A DNA stretch of 6,735 nucleotides from an uncultured Thermoanaerobacteraceae bacterium (GTDB lineage: Bacteria > Bacillota > DSM-12270 > Thermacetogeniales > Thermacetogeniaceae), in contig CALGIY010000380.1 in NCBI GenBank assembly GCA_937914965.1, forward strand, positions 1 to 6,735. Reading direction: 5' to 3'. The notes under the pieces are model-generated. The model saw only the letters and a list, made by a program, of their open reading frames with translations, did no database searches and was not told where the DNA came from. Position 1 is the first letter of the stretch. Each line of letters opens with the position of its first letter. The position numbers and the translations under genes are program-made. Positions 1 to 5,507 of the stretch are shown here, piece after piece.

Positions 1-48
1 CACCAGGACAATCAAAATAATGTTCTTCGTCCTCATTTGCATTCTCAT
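1..48 (-). CDS. cbiN: CbiN, cobalt ECF transporter accessory subunit (N-terminal 16 codons only)
   Basis: Partial gene cut by the left edge. The visible reading frame begins [16 protein letters not shown]: a short positively charged start followed by a hydrophobic run, as expected for the first membrane helix of CbiN, a small two-helix protein that works with CbiM in cobalt uptake. The ATG at 48 overlaps the cbiM stop by one base (TGATG), which points to translational coupling. A strong Shine-Dalgarno AAAGGAGG (53-60) lies 4 bases before this ATG and 10 bases before the in-frame ATG at 42, so the start at 42 is equally possible. The identification rests mainly on position after cbiM; cbiQ and cbiO would be expected further left. 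Confidence 0.8.
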   Translation of the reverse strand, partial: MRMQMRTKNIILIVLV

Positions 49-827
49 CAAGCCTCCTTTGGTGATGCGGAAACAACTTGCAGATCTTCCAACTCACGTT
101 TATTGTGTACTGTCAGGAGGTTGAAAAGAACGACCGTGAGCAATCCCTCACTAATGGCCAGCGGGATCTGGGTCACCGCGAAAATACCCATGAACTTCGT
201 CAGTGACGCTGCAAAACCGCCAGCTTGTGCGGGGAAGGCAATCGCCAGCTGGAATGAGGTGGTAACATAGGTCAGTAGATTTCCCAGCGCTGCTGCCAGG
301 AAAACCCCCAGCCATGTAGGAGCCTTCATTTTCTGGCAAAGCTTATAGACAAGATAGGCAACAATGGGACCTACAACCGCCATAGAAAATGTATTGGCAC
401 CTAAAGTGCTGATGCCCCCATGGGCTAGAAGCAGTGCCTGGAACAACAGCACTATGCACCCCAGCACACTCATCGCAGTTGGTCCAAAGAGAATTGCCCC
501 TAATCCAACCCCGGTCGGGTGAGAGCAGCTGCCGGTCACAGAAGGGATCTTCAATGCGGACAGCACAAAGGCAAAAGCCGCCACAACTCCCAGCAGCATC
601 TTCACATCCGGATTTTTTTCAACTGTTTTACTGATGGACTTAAGTCCCACTACGAGGAAGGGGATGACCAACACACCCCAGAAAACACACCATTTCAGCG
701 GAAGAAAACCCTCCATAATATGCATGGCATGGGCAGGGATGGTAGAGTTCATCAGAACAAATAACACACCCAGTGTCAACAATAACTTCTTATTTTGCTT
801 GGGCATCTTTTTCCAAGCAAGAAACAT
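48..827 (-). CDS. cbiM: CbiM, substrate-specific membrane subunit of an ECF cobalt transporter
   Basis: CbiM is the metal-binding integral membrane component of the CbiMNQO importer, which brings Co2+ into the cell for corrin synthesis. The 259-residue product has a cleavable signal-type N terminus (basic residues about 6-14, hydrophobic core 15-30, AHA at 32-34). The family hallmark Met-His-Ile-Met-Glu-Gly follows at 35-40; in this family the mature N-terminal Met-His forms part of the metal site. A further conserved SHPTG segment (102-106) supplies a likely second His ligand. Several hydrophobic helices follow (about 46-61, 78-92, 107-135, 148-164, 172-196, 214-240). The ATG at 827 is chosen because AAGGAG sits 9 bases upstream; the ATG at 806 lacks a comparable site. 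It is followed directly by cbiN and preceded by a cobalamin riboswitch with terminator, so repression by cobalamin is expected. NikM-type nickel subunits are close relatives, but the riboswitch argues for cobalt. Confidence 0.96.
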   Translation of the reverse strand: MFLAWKKMPKQNKKLLLTLGVLFVLMNSTIPAHAMHIMEGFLPLKWCVFWGVLVIPFLVVGLKSISKTVEKNPDVKMLLGVVAAFAFVLSALKIPSVTGSCSHPTGVGLGAILFGPTAMSVLGCIVLLFQALLLAHGGISTLGANTFSMAVVGPIVAYLVYKLCQKMKAPTWLGVFLAAALGNLLTYVTTSFQLAIAFPAQAGGFAASLTKFMGIFAVTQIPLAISEGLLTVVLFNLLTVHNKRELEDLQVVSASPKEA

Positions 828-874
828 GGAAATTCACTCCTTACTTTTCATGATCCTTATTACCTCTAGAAAAC

Positions 875-899
875 AAAAAACTCAGTCCTACGGACTGAG
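875..899 (-). terminator. Intrinsic terminator, expression platform of the cbiM riboswitch
   Basis: On the minus strand a perfect 8-bp stem CTCAGTCC/GGACTGAG with a 3-base loop (881-899) is followed at once by TTTTTT (875-880). On the plus strand the hairpin is not followed by a U tract, so it acts only towards cbiM. It lies between the riboswitch aptamer and the cbiM start, which is the usual place for premature termination when cobalamin is bound. A second T run (901-907) precedes the stem on the minus strand. Confidence 0.9.
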
Positions 900-917
900 G
901 TAAAAAAACATAAAGCC

Positions 918-1158
918 ACCTCCCTATCCACGTAGGGTTTAGTAGTACGCTGGGACAGGCAGGTTTCCTGGCTTGGGTTCTTCGCTGTTTCCGCTCCTTC
1001 CCCAAAGGATACCACACAATGCCTGGCATCACTTAAGGTGGATTGCTGCGGACAGTCTCCCCCTCACAGTGGCGGGACCGCACCTTTCCACCCAGCACTT
1101 GAAGTGCTGGGTGTCCGGTTTCCCTTTTAAGCCCGTTGACCGGGCCACCTGTTCCTTA
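918..1158 (-). promoter_or_regulatory. Cobalamin riboswitch upstream of cbiMN
   Basis: Read on the minus strand, the leader has the ordered conserved blocks of a cobalamin aptamer. These are AAAAGGGAA (about 1121-1129), GCGGTCCCGCCACTGTGAG (about 1064-1082) and the B12 box AAGCCAGGAAACCTGCCT (957-974). A short hairpin CCCTA/TAGGG (922-937) after the box matches the position of P13, whose loop makes the kissing contact with L5 in class I aptamers. The arm after GGGAA is lengthened by a long near-perfect palindrome (1089-1113). It precedes an intrinsic terminator and cbiM, so binding of cobalamin should stop transcription of the cobalt transporter. The outer boundaries are approximate because the closing helix is weak. 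No convincing promoter was found; a TATAAG at about 1195-1200 lacks a good -35. Confidence 0.95.
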
Positions 1159-1282
1159 TTTAGTTATCATCTCTTAATCAATTATTCGCTGTTCTTATAT
1201 CTATTCCTGCATAACTTAAAATTTTTTACGGCGTATTCCGCAAATCCTTATGGAAACAGCAGTTTTATTATTATCCTCAAGA

Positions 1283-1714
1283 CTATTTGATCAACTGAAC
1301 CGGATCCCCGATGGATACCCAACCGCTGCGCATAACCCGGCAAAAACGCCCTTCGCCAACCAGCGGGACCTTCCCATGAAAATTAAAGGTATGGGTCTCA
1401 TCGATAACTTTGCCAATCTGAACAACTTCAAGCTCGGCACTGCCAAGCAATAAGCGGGACCCTAAAACCATTTCATCCACATCTATGCCCTTAATGGTAA
1501 GATTCTCAGCGAAATCACCCGGAGCAGCGGAAAACCCTCCCTCAGCAGCAGTTTTCTCCATCACCTCATATGTGAGGATACTGACCTGCCTCTCAGTACC
1601 TTCATGGGCATCTCCTATTAATCCCTTGCCCTTCTCTAGATACCCTTTTCCAACATTAATCTTTCCTGTACCCCGTTCTTCACTGATACAAACCCCAGCA
1701 ACCGTACCTTCCAT
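1283..1714 (-). CDS. MOSC-domain protein (small stand-alone type)
   Basis: A 143-residue protein made up almost entirely of one MOSC domain, a beta-rich fold named after the C-terminal domain of molybdenum cofactor sulfurase. Visible family motifs are VCISE (8-12), GDAHEG (35-40), RQVSIL (42-47), PGDFAENLT (65-73), QIGK (99-102) and GEGRFCRVM (120-128). Stand-alone bacterial MOSC proteins of this size are often encoded near molybdenum-cofactor or metal-handling genes, and their exact reactions are mostly unknown. The usual GKECH...C segment after QIGK is replaced by GKVIDETHTF, so the cysteines common there are absent; the remaining ones are Cys9 and Cys125. The ATG at 1714 is preferred because AGGGGTG (1721-1727) lies 6 bases upstream; a GTG at 1723 would put the start inside that site. 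No Mo gene is visible in the window, so function stays open. Confidence 0.85.
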   Translation of the reverse strand: MEGTVAGVCISEERGTGKINVGKGYLEKGKGLIGDAHEGTERQVSILTYEVMEKTAAEGGFSAAPGDFAENLTIKGIDVDEMVLGSRLLLGSAELEVVQIGKVIDETHTFNFHGKVPLVGEGRFCRVMRSGWVSIGDPVQLIK

Positions 1715-1732
1715 TTTATTCACCCCTGTTAT

Positions 1733-1776
1733 AAAAATGGATGCCTAAATCAGGAGGTCAGATATCGGAAGCTTGC
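1733..1776 (+). repeat. 44-base intergenic repeat, copy A
   Basis: This stretch matches 5397-5440 in the same orientation without gaps, at 35 of 44 positions by eye. Both copies begin with AAAAAT, contain GATATC or a close variant, and end GAAGCTTGC. Copy A begins 19 bases upstream of the MOSC start codon, on the opposite strand to that gene. It contains TCAGATAT-type words, which look like degenerate repeats of a TCAGAnn unit. It has no coding sense that I can recognise. Confidence 0.65.
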
Positions 1777-1837
1777 ATAAACTGCCTAATTCCGTTTCCG
1801 AAGTACCAATCCTGACTCGGCCTTTATTTACATGTTT

Positions 1838-1899
1838 CTGATGGTGCCACCCAGGTGGCAAGGAAGCATAAGGACCGTCCCTCCGCGTCCATGCTTCCC
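1838..1899. repeat. REP-like double hairpin downstream of the cbiB operon
   Basis: Two adjacent inverted repeats are visible. The first is TGCCACC/GGTGGCA with a 2-base loop (1845-1860). The second is an outer 8-bp stem GGAAGCAT/ATGCTTCC (1862-1869 and 1891-1898) carrying an inner 4-bp stem GGAC/GTCC separated by an AA bulge, with a loop of about 11 bases. Neither is followed by a U tract on either strand, so this is not a standard intrinsic terminator, although it may slow or protect transcripts ending after cobD. The layout resembles REP/IS200-type palindromic elements, but no transposase gene is present; that assignment is inference. Confidence 0.55.
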
Positions 1900-1943
1900 G
1901 ATTCTGTTGTCATGTAGATATCTTACCACAAACTTTCCTCACT

Positions 1944-3035
1944 TTAGAAGCCCTGATCTTTTACTAATCTTGTCAGCTCACTCACCAGCAGGTGGTTCTT
2001 TTCTCTGTCTTTCACAGCAACTCGAATATATTTGTCACCTAGATAAGCGAAATTGCTGCAGTCCCTTACCAGAATCCCCTTCCTTGCGAGCCTGTCTGCC
2101 ACCAATTGAGCTGTCAGAGGTTCACTAAGTTCCAGCAGCAGGTAAGGAGCCTCTGATGGGTAGACTTTGATTCCAGGTACTGCCGACAGCGCCTCAGCAA
2201 ACTGCGGCCGCTCCTGTTCAATGAAGGTGCGTGTACGATGCGCATATTCTTTATCCTGTACAGCATCTATAGCTGCAGCCTGGGCAAGCCCGTTGACCTG
2301 CCACGGGGGCTGGAACCTACTTAAAAAGGTAACGGTTTCCGGATGGGCCACACCGTAGCCGACCCGCAGCCCAGGAATAGCAAAGAACTTGGTCAAAGAC
2401 TGCAGAACCAAAAGGTTTTTGTTGACTGCAGTGTCACCGGCTGCACTTAGTTCCTGCCAGCAGTTATGAAAAATCAAAAAGGACTCATCCACAATAACAA
2501 AGATCCCCTCAGTATCGCAGAAATCAAGAAAAGGTTTTACGAGTTCTCTTGGGAACAGATTGCCTGTAGGATTATTAGGACTGCAGAGAAAAACAAGATC
2601 CGCCCCCTGCGCAGCCAGCAATAATGAACCTAAACTTGGGAGAAACCCCTTTTCCTGTGGCAGTCGGAGTATCTTCAATCGCGATTGAAAAGCGCATGCT
2701 GCGATTTCGTATTCCCGGAAGGTGGGGCCCGGTATCAGAACGGTGCGGGGACGAAGGGCCTGCATCGCCAGGTAAATGAGTTCCACTGCCCCATTGGCAA
2801 AAATCAGACTTTCTGGTTCAAGACCGAGCCGGGAGGCATAGTCTTCCTTCAATATTTCGCAGTGGGGTTCCGGGTAAACAGTAATATAACGGAGTCCACT
2901 TTCCACCAGGTCTTTGACCCCTTCTGGGGGACCTAAGGGATTGACATTGACACTAAAATCGATTATTTTTTCAGGATCAAGCCCGTATTTTGCTGCCATC
3001 AGGGTCAAATTACCCCCGTGCTGATGTCTCTGCAC
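1944..3035 (-). CDS. cobD: CobD, L-threonine-O-3-phosphate decarboxylase (PLP fold type I)
   Basis: Decarboxylates L-threonine O-3-phosphate to (R)-1-amino-2-propanol O-2-phosphate, the linker between the corrin ring and the lower-ligand nucleotide. The 363-residue product is a full-length class I/II aminotransferase-fold enzyme related to HisC. Near the N terminus it has HGGN (6-9), typical of CobD. It also has SPNNPTG (152-158), VDESF (182-186) with the Asp that contacts the PLP ring nitrogen, SLTKFFAIPGLRVGY (213-227) with Lys216 as the PLP Schiff-base lysine and Arg224 as a likely phosphate contact, and YIRVAVK (336-342) with Arg338 as the carboxylate-binding Arg. The GTG at 3035 is the start: AGGGGGAG lies about 6 bases upstream and the next residues reach HGGN directly. 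It overlaps the end of the kinase gene by 26 bases. HisC is the main alternative; the HGGN start and the cobalamin operon favour CobD. A CobD acting on serine phosphate cannot be excluded from sequence alone. Confidence 0.92.
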   Translation of the reverse strand: MQRHQHGGNLTLMAAKYGLDPEKIIDFSVNVNPLGPPEGVKDLVESGLRYITVYPEPHCEILKEDYASRLGLEPESLIFANGAVELIYLAMQALRPRTVLIPGPTFREYEIAACAFQSRLKILRLPQEKGFLPSLGSLLLAAQGADLVFLCSPNNPTGNLFPRELVKPFLDFCDTEGIFVIVDESFLIFHNCWQELSAAGDTAVNKNLLVLQSLTKFFAIPGLRVGYGVAHPETVTFLSRFQPPWQVNGLAQAAAIDAVQDKEYAHRTRTFIEQERPQFAEALSAVPGIKVYPSEAPYLLLELSEPLTAQLVADRLARKGILVRDCSNFAYLGDKYIRVAVKDREKNHLLVSELTRLVKDQGF

Positions 3036-3918
3036 GATACTCTCCCCCTTTTGTACAAATCCTTCCCAGGTAGCGCGGCCCTCCCCCTACTAAACACAGT
3101 GGGTAACAGGCCTTGACCTCCGGAAAGTGTTTTATAATACTGCTCACCAATTGTTTATCACTTTCTCTCCCTGGTGGAACCAGCACCCCGGCCACTGTAC
3201 CGCTGTGGGCAACATTAACCCCATAAGCACCGTACATTGTCGTGAAATCAATGAGTTCCTCAAGGCGCGGCTTGGGAAGGATTCCCTGATTGGCCAAAGC
3301 GCTTAATGTCGCCCCCTTGCCCAGGAGAACCGGATCTTTCCTGGCTATCCCTGCCTTAACGAAATCCAGTGCCCGCGCAACCGCACACTCATTGGAACTA
3401 TTCCGGGAAGGCAGATCACCCCGTTTGTTGAACTCTAAAGTATCCACAACCCCGCCGAAGTCCAGCGCTATGATCCCCAAAGGAAGAGCCTCTCCCAGTT
3501 CCTCAAATAACAGACCGTGCACATGATCAAAAAGGGCAACCCCAGGGAAAAAGGTGGCATCAGATGGTTCGATGGCCAGGGCGATTTCAGCAATCTTAGA
3601 TAGATCCGGCTTTACTTTCAAGGCTGCAGCAGCAGCACAGCAACCAGCTGCCAGGTCCGCGGTACTGCTGGCCATCCCCTTGCCTACAGGAAGGGTAGAG
3701 ACCACATCTAAAACAACACCATATCCGGAACAGCCGTACAGGTCAAGCATCCTGCGGACTGCACGATATGTTTTCACGCGGTTTTCAGGATAGGCATCTT
3801 CCATTGTACTCCCCAGGCGCACAGTAACATAGCTGTACCAGTTAACCGGACAGGAAACTAGAAAATTGGCTCCTTTAATGGTTCCCTGGACCAGCTCCCC
3901 GCAGGCACCAGGAACCAT
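3010..3918 (-). CDS. pduX: PduX-like L-threonine kinase (GHMP kinase family)
   Basis: Predicted to phosphorylate L-threonine with ATP to L-threonine O-3-phosphate, the substrate of CobD. The product of 302 residues begins MVPGACGELVQG, the characteristic N terminus of PduX-type GHMP kinases. The ATP-binding GHMP motif PVGKGMASSTAD lies at 77-88, and the C-terminal glycine-rich GHMP motif NVAHSGTVAGVLV at 235-247. The ATG at 3918 is chosen because GAGGG lies 7 bases upstream and the family N terminus starts there. Two upstream GTG codons are possible: 3939, which would give a 4-base GTGA overlap with the cbiB stop, and 3951. With the 3918 start, the gap to cbiB is 17 bases. Placement between cbiB and cobD, whose products use the next intermediates, strongly supports threonine kinase over other GHMP activities such as homoserine kinase. 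Substrate choice is still inferred from context. Confidence 0.88.
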   Translation of the reverse strand: MVPGACGELVQGTIKGANFLVSCPVNWYSYVTVRLGSTMEDAYPENRVKTYRAVRRMLDLYGCSGYGVVLDVVSTLPVGKGMASSTADLAAGCCAAAAALKVKPDLSKIAEIALAIEPSDATFFPGVALFDHVHGLLFEELGEALPLGIIALDFGGVVDTLEFNKRGDLPSRNSSNECAVARALDFVKAGIARKDPVLLGKGATLSALANQGILPKPRLEELIDFTTMYGAYGVNVAHSGTVAGVLVPPGRESDKQLVSSIIKHFPEVKACYPLCLVGGGPRYLGRICTKGGEYRAETSARG

Positions 3919-3935
3919 CGAACTACCCTCTAATA

Positions 3936-4910
3936 TCACGCCATCCCCCACCTTATAAGCATAACTAGACCAGCATAAAGAACAATAAATAGAACCAAAG
4001 TTCCATAGATCAACTTTCTGGTAGCTGTAATCTGCCCCTTCTCCAGCGGCTTTATTGGGTCGCCCAGGTATGGCCTCTTTGACGGTATCCCCTGATAGTA
4101 GTTGGTTCCACCGAGCTGAATCCCCAGTGCTCCTGCAGCTGCCGCCTCCGGGTAACCACTATTTGGACTGGGGTGATTCCGCCGATCACGAAGGGTAATA
4201 GAGATAGCTCCACGCCAGTCGAGTTTCAGCAAGAAAGCGCAGAGCACCAGGAGAAGTGCTGTCAAACGGGCCGGCAGGTAGTTAACCACATCATCTAACT
4301 TGGCAGCAAACCACCCAAAATCACGGTATCTCTCATTCAGGTACCCCACCATAGAATCATGGGTGTTGATCATCCGACAGGCCCAGGCCAGTGGGACCCC
4401 CCCAAGAGCATAATAAAAAAGGGGCGCAATAATTCCGTCAGAGATATTTTCAGTTACAGTTTCCACAGTGGCCCTGGTGATCCCAGCTTCATCAAGGTTA
4501 TCTGTATCCCGGCCCACAATCAAGCGCAGTTGTTCCCGAGCCTGCTTTAGGTCACCATCCCGCAGCAGCATAAAGATCTCTAGCGCTGCTTTGTCGAGGC
4601 TTCGAGCTGCGATAGTGCCCCAAAGTAGAATCCCCCCTAGAATTAGGCCCAAAACCGGCACTCTTTTCCCTACTGCTGTTAGCAGCAGATAAGTCAGCGA
4701 GTACACCAGCACCACATTGACCAGGACAAGCACTATCCCTGCCAGGCGCTGCCGCCATGGTGGGGCATCCTTTTGGTAAAGTAAGGCCTCCCCTTTTCCG
4801 ATCCAACGACCCACAAGGGCCACCGGGTGGTAAGGAGTCTGAGGATCACCTATCAAGAGATCAAGCAGAACCGCAAGCATCACTGTTGCTATAGCTAGTT
4901 TTTCGAACAT
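3936..4910 (-). CDS. cbiB: CbiB, adenosylcobinamide-phosphate synthase
   Basis: Joins (R)-1-aminopropan-2-yl phosphate to the propionate of adenosylcobyric acid, giving adenosylcobinamide phosphate; CobD of aerobic bacteria is the same enzyme under another name. The 324-residue length is normal for the family. Conserved segments seen are DLLIGDPQTPYHPV (17-30), TVTENISDGIIAPLFYY (151-167), RMINTHDSMVGYLNERY (179-195), FAAKLDDVVNYLPARL (201-216) and NHPSPNSGYPEAAAAGALG (245-263). Hydrophobic helices at about 8-20, 57-79, 86-102, 161-178, 213-229 and 301-319 fit an inner-membrane protein. The ATG at 4910 is preferred: GGGGGTGA lies about 5 bases upstream. A TTG at 4928 would add six unlikely residues. 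First gene of the cbiB-pduX-cobD operon, behind a cobalamin riboswitch. Confidence 0.97.
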   Translation of the reverse strand: MFEKLAIATVMLAVLLDLLIGDPQTPYHPVALVGRWIGKGEALLYQKDAPPWRQRLAGIVLVLVNVVLVYSLTYLLLTAVGKRVPVLGLILGGILLWGTIAARSLDKAALEIFMLLRDGDLKQAREQLRLIVGRDTDNLDEAGITRATVETVTENISDGIIAPLFYYALGGVPLAWACRMINTHDSMVGYLNERYRDFGWFAAKLDDVVNYLPARLTALLLVLCAFLLKLDWRGAISITLRDRRNHPSPNSGYPEAAAAGALGIQLGGTNYYQGIPSKRPYLGDPIKPLEKGQITATRKLIYGTLVLFIVLYAGLVMLIRWGMA

Positions 4911-4925
4911 ACCATCACCCCCACA

Positions 4926-4960
4926 CAAACAGAAATCCCCGGCCTACACCAGACCAGGGA
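4926..4960 (-). terminator. Terminator-like hairpin in the cbiB leader
   Basis: On the minus strand TCCCTGGTC (4952-4960) pairs with GGCCGGGGA (4936-4944) as a 9-bp stem including two G-U pairs, with a 7-base loop. It is followed by TTTCTGTTTG (4926-4935), an interrupted and therefore weak U tract. It sits between the riboswitch and the cbiB Shine-Dalgarno site (about 4915-4922). Premature termination is the likeliest role. Its end is only 4 bases from the ribosome site, so some effect on translation is also possible. Confidence 0.6.
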
Positions 4961-4989
4961 ATGCTCGACTGTAATCATCAAAAACAACC

Positions 4990-5183
4990 TCCCTATCCCG
5001 CGTAGGTCAATGGCGTTCACGAAACAGGCAGGTTTCCTGGCTCAAGTTCATCTCACCCTGCACCTTCCCACCAGCACCCTTGATGCTGACAGTGGCTCCA
5101 GCAAAGTGATTCCCTCTCACAGTGACGCGATCGCACCGGATTTACACCGGCTTCCCTTTTCAGCCTTACGGCCACCCGTCCGC
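4990..5183 (-). promoter_or_regulatory. Cobalamin riboswitch upstream of cbiB-pduX-cobD
   Basis: The minus strand shows AAAAGGGAAGCCGGTG (about 5145-5160), then TCCGGTGCGATCGCGTCACTG (about 5121-5141), and the B12 box GAGCCAGGAAACCTGCCT (5026-5043). A hairpin CCTA/TAGG (about 4992-5006) after the box fits P13. Its loop begins CGCG and could pair with the CGCG in L5 (about 5126-5130), the kissing contact known from class I cobalamin riboswitches. The aptamer is more compact than the one before cbiM. It is followed by a terminator-like hairpin and cbiB, so cobalamin should repress synthesis of the linker enzymes. The ends are approximate. Confidence 0.95.
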
Positions 5184-5198
5184 AAATAAATATATTGT

Positions 5199-5227
5199 AC
5201 TATATTAATTAACTTAGATACAGTAAA
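5199..5227 (-). promoter_or_regulatory. Sigma-A-type promoter for the cbiB operon
   Basis: On the minus strand a -35 box TTTACT (5222-5227, 4 of 6 consensus bases) and a -10 box TATAGT (5199-5204, 5 of 6) are 17 bases apart in an AT-rich stretch. A start about 7 bases downstream would place the 5' end just before the riboswitch, as expected for a riboswitch leader. Confidence 0.7.
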
Positions 5228-5396
5228 CATTTTTCCTGCCTCAGCCATAAGATTTTTTCTCGTTAACCCTTTTGCATCTATTTCCTTGCCAGGGATGCAC
5301 CGGAGACAGTTCCCCTTGCATACAGTCTCACAGGACCAGTCAGTCCGAATTTTCATCGTCTGATGGTGCCGCCTGAGCGACATGGGTGTCTACCTT
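5228..5396. other. Divergent intergenic stretch with no assigned gene
   Basis: Between the cbiB promoter and repeat copy B no RNA gene or terminator is evident. A minus-strand frame (ATG at about 5356) encodes a cysteine-rich start, CETVCKGNCLRC, but it lacks a good ribosome site and runs through the cbiB promoter and into the riboswitch, so it is not called as a gene. Confidence 0.5.
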
Positions 5397-5440
5397 AAAA
5401 ATAGATGTCTGAGGCAGGATATCAGATGTCAGAAGCTTGC
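5397..5440 (+). repeat. 44-base intergenic repeat, copy B
   Basis: Partner of 1733-1776, same orientation, about 80% identical by eye. It contains three TCAGA/TCTGA-type words, including ATCAGATGTCAGA. Its last bases, CTTGC, overlap the -35 box of the aminopeptidase promoter. A second shared word, CTGATGGTGCCNCC, lies 5' of this copy (5360-5374) but 3' of copy A (1838-1852), so the two loci share pieces in a different order. Confidence 0.65.
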
Positions 5441-5464
5441 CACAGCAGTAACCTGGTTTATAAT
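5437..5464 (+). promoter_or_regulatory. Sigma-A promoter for the M29 aminopeptidase gene
   Basis: TTGCCA (5437-5442, 5 of 6 consensus bases) and TATAAT (5459-5464, perfect) are 16 bases apart. Transcription would start near 5471, leaving a leader of about 37 bases that contains the GGAGGT ribosome site. This is the best promoter-like sequence in the window. Confidence 0.75.
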
Positions 5465-5507
5465 AATGAAAGAGGCAATAAATTCATTTCAAACGGAGGT
5501 AGTATCA

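Noticed and set aside
834..851. Five-codon minus-strand mini-ORF (ATG AAA AGT AAG GAG TGA) just before cbiM, containing its ribosome site
   Set aside because: Too short to separate from chance, and a riboswitch with terminator already explains control of cbiM.
1195..1223. Minus-strand promoter for the cbiM leader with -10 TATAAG
   Set aside because: The best upstream hexamers (TTTTAA or TTTAAG) are poor -35 boxes at 15-16 bases, so no confident call was made.
1838..1898. T-box leader (GGTGCCACC followed by CCGTCCCT on the plus strand)
   Set aside because: The words loosely resemble a T-box and its terminator, but there is no stem I, no U tract and no amino-acid gene downstream on the plus strand.
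3919..3951. GTG starts of the kinase gene at 3951 and 3939
   Set aside because: Both are possible, but the ATG at 3918 has GAGGG at 7 bases and gives the family N terminus; the added residues show no conservation I recognise.
5382..5507. N-terminal extension of the aminopeptidase to an ATG at 5382
   Set aside because: It crosses repeat copy B and the promoter, lacks a ribosome site and has no family similarity; the ATG at 5508 has GGAGGT at correct spacing and starts like the family.
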